Part shown: positions 62,887-64,000 of the stretch, piece after piece
How the letters are laid out: each line of letters begins with the position of its first letter
How positions within the stretch are numbered: position 1 is the stretch's first letter
Assembly (NCBI RefSeq): GCF_011603255.1
Contig: NZ_JAANCM010000015.1
Span: forward strand, 34,109-98,108
From: Ferranicluibacter rubi
Lineage (GTDB): Bacteria; Pseudomonadota; Alphaproteobacteria; Rhizobiales; Rhizobiaceae
Direction: 5' to 3'
DNA length: 64,000 nt
Made by a program: the position numbers and the translations under genes
Notes under the pieces: model-generated
Database searches by the model: none
What the model saw: only the letters and a program-made list of their open reading frames with translations
What the model was told of the DNA's origin: nothing

Positions 62887-63383
62887 GCGGTCTCCTTCAC
62901 GCAGGCGGTTTTGCCGCGTGGTCTGGCGCATCGATGCTGGACCGGCTGTCGGGCCGGAATTTCGGACGGGGCGCTGGAAGCTGCCGCGTTGATAGGTAAA
63001 GTAATGACACCTTCCGGCGCCCCGTTCGGCGGTTTATGCCCGCAAGTGCCTCTCTGCCGGGATCCCGACCGCCCGGAGGGGCAGGACGGGATGGCGTTGC
63101 ATGCCGCGAAGGCAAACCCGAACCCATTCGCACCGTCGCTTGCGCGAGGCGCTGCCGTTTCGGGGGGAGGCCGTGTTGCGGACCGTGTTGCGGGAGGCGC
63201 ACGTCGTTCCTCCCACCCCACAGCCGGCTCCGCCTCGCCGGCACGCCTGCCGGTGTATCCGAGAGCGGAACGGGGCCAGTATGGGGGCGGGCCCGGGCGG
63301 CGGGGAAAACGGCACGTGCAAATTTGGGTGGTGTGGCGCGTTTCGGCTTCGCCCGATCAGGCCGATGCGGGGGCGGAAACAGG
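62887..63383. other. Gene-free region
   Basis: About 500 bp of GC-rich sequence. Several open frames exist on both strands, but none shows a convincing start site, signal or motif. It probably includes the promoter of the Cys-rich gene. No RNA gene signature was found. Confidence 0.4.
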
Positions 63384-63421
63384 AAGGAGGCAGGACCGTT
63401 TCCGGCCTGCCTCCTTGTTTT
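63384..63421. terminator. Terminator-type hairpin next to the NTF2-like gene
   Basis: A perfect 11-bp stem (AAGGAGGCAGG at 63384-63394 with CCTGCCTCCTT at 63406-63416) is followed by GTTTTC on the plus strand. It lies 26 bp beyond the stop of the minus-strand gene and can serve that gene. Confidence 0.7.
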
Positions 63422-63446
63422 CAAACAGATTTTCGAACGGTCGGGA

Positions 63447-63950
63447 TCAGCTGTAGCCGCCCTTGGCGCGCTGCTCGGCGGCTTCGCGCTGGGCGGTCTC
63501 CAGATCGTCCTCACCGTTCTTTTTACCCGTCACTGCGATCTCCGGTTTCCCGCTGCGACCGGACCCTTCGCCGCCGGTGGAATGGGCGCGGGGGATCTGC
63601 GCGCTGTCGAAATAGGTGCGGAACGCGGCGATCTTGCCATCCGCCTCTTCCAGCACGCTGACGCCGCCATAGTCGAAGGCCTCGCCATCGATCGAACCGC
63701 GGCTGCGCCATTCGAGAAAGGCAACGCCCTCCGTCTGCGTGACGGCGCGGAACTCGGAGGCAATCTCGTCGAAGGCATCGCGATAATGCGACCAGAACGT
63801 CTTCGCCGCATCCACCCCGCCATCGTCATAGGACACCAGCGGATTGGACAGGCTGGCATCGTCTGCGAACAGGCTGGCGATGGTGTCGGTATCGCGGTCG
63901 GATTCGAGGCGGTGGAGGGCGGAGATGAAGGTGTCGGCGAGTGCGGGCAT
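63447..63950 (-). CDS. NTF2/SnoaL-like domain protein
   Basis: A 167-residue protein. Residues 1-115 form an NTF2-like cone: ALADTFISALHRLESDRDTDTIASLFADDASLSNP, FWSHYRDAFDEIASEFRAV, AFLEWRSRGSIDG and a final FRTYFDSAQIP strand. The C-terminal ~45 residues are Gly/Lys/Glu-rich and probably disordered. Such folds act as small-molecule isomerases or hydrolases, or as binding modules; no activity can be assigned. The ATG at 63950 follows GGAGCGCCCC on the minus strand. Confidence 0.75.
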   Translation of the reverse strand: MPALADTFISALHRLESDRDTDTIASLFADDASLSNPLVSYDDGGVDAAKTFWSHYRDAFDEIASEFRAVTQTEGVAFLEWRSRGSIDGEAFDYGGVSVLEEADGKIAAFRTYFDSAQIPRAHSTGGEGSGRSGKPEIAVTGKKNGEDDLETAQREAAEQRAKGGYS

Positions 63951-64000
63951 GGGGCGCTCCTGAGGTTTGGGCTCGGGAGGGAACTGGGGTGGGGGTGGGT

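Overview
This window is a high-GC alphaproteobacterial chromosome segment, most likely from Rhizobiaceae (Rhizobium/Agrobacterium group). Four things point there: the acpXL-to-lpxXL cluster for the very-long-chain fatty acid of lipid A; an aerobic-type cobalamin pathway using rhizobial cob names (cobE, cobN, cobO, cobP, cobW); RIME-like intergenic mosaic repeats; and an apparent 'cuckoo'-type small RNA with anti-Shine-Dalgarno loops. No tRNA, rRNA, CRISPR array, transposase, phage or integrase gene was seen. The organisation is that of core chromosome.

Layout. 0-5 kb: a small DUF1127-like gene divergent from a LysR regulator, a type IB topoisomerase, an entericidin-like lipoprotein, a phosphodiester glycosidase family protein, an unknown protein and an orphan betaine-type solute-binding protein. 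5.3-21.5 kb: cobalamin synthesis in three blocks. These are cobQ behind a leader with an intrinsic terminator; cobP-cobW-cobN-cobO behind a large cobalamin riboswitch; and the tightly overlapping cobE-cobA-cobB-cobC-cobD operon. A ClC channel gene and a TauE/SafE permease gene lie between the blocks. 21.5-27.7 kb: an L,D-transpeptidase, then acpXL, a FabZ-like dehydratase, two ketosynthases (one without its catalytic Cys), an alcohol dehydrogenase and lpxXL. 27.8-30.8 kb: a PAS protein, an SRPBCC protein and gnd.

30.8-42.7 kb: a LacI regulator divergent from a sugar ABC transporter (binding protein, two permeases, ATPase), followed by a GH2 beta-mannosidase, a xylose-isomerase-like barrel protein, a Gfo/Idh/MocA oxidoreductase and an aldo/keto reductase. 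Two oppositely oriented RIME-like elements bracket the mannosidase section. 42.7-46.7 kb: a sulfate ABC transporter. 47-50.6 kb: TRAP transporter genes in an unusual convergent arrangement. 51-57 kb: an RcnB-like protein, a TPR/OGT (SPINDLY-type) glycosyltransferase, and the zinc-uptake locus znuA / znuC-znuB-zur with two Zur-box-like palindromes.

57-64 kb: a gamma-carbonic-anhydrase-like protein, an FAH-family hydrolase, small unknown genes, a predicted cuckoo-family sRNA, dusA, a cold-shock protein, a J-domain protein, and a repeat block with 22 heptamer copies, a short inverted heptamer array and a perfect 45-bp inverted repeat. The window ends with a Cys-rich unknown and an NTF2-like protein.

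The strongest items for follow-up are the three-hairpin sRNA with CCTCCTCCC loops, the heptamer/inverted-repeat block, the enlarged cobalamin riboswitch, and the mannoside locus that combines hydrolytic and oxidoreductive enzymes. All calls rest on reading the sequence and family knowledge. No database search was run.
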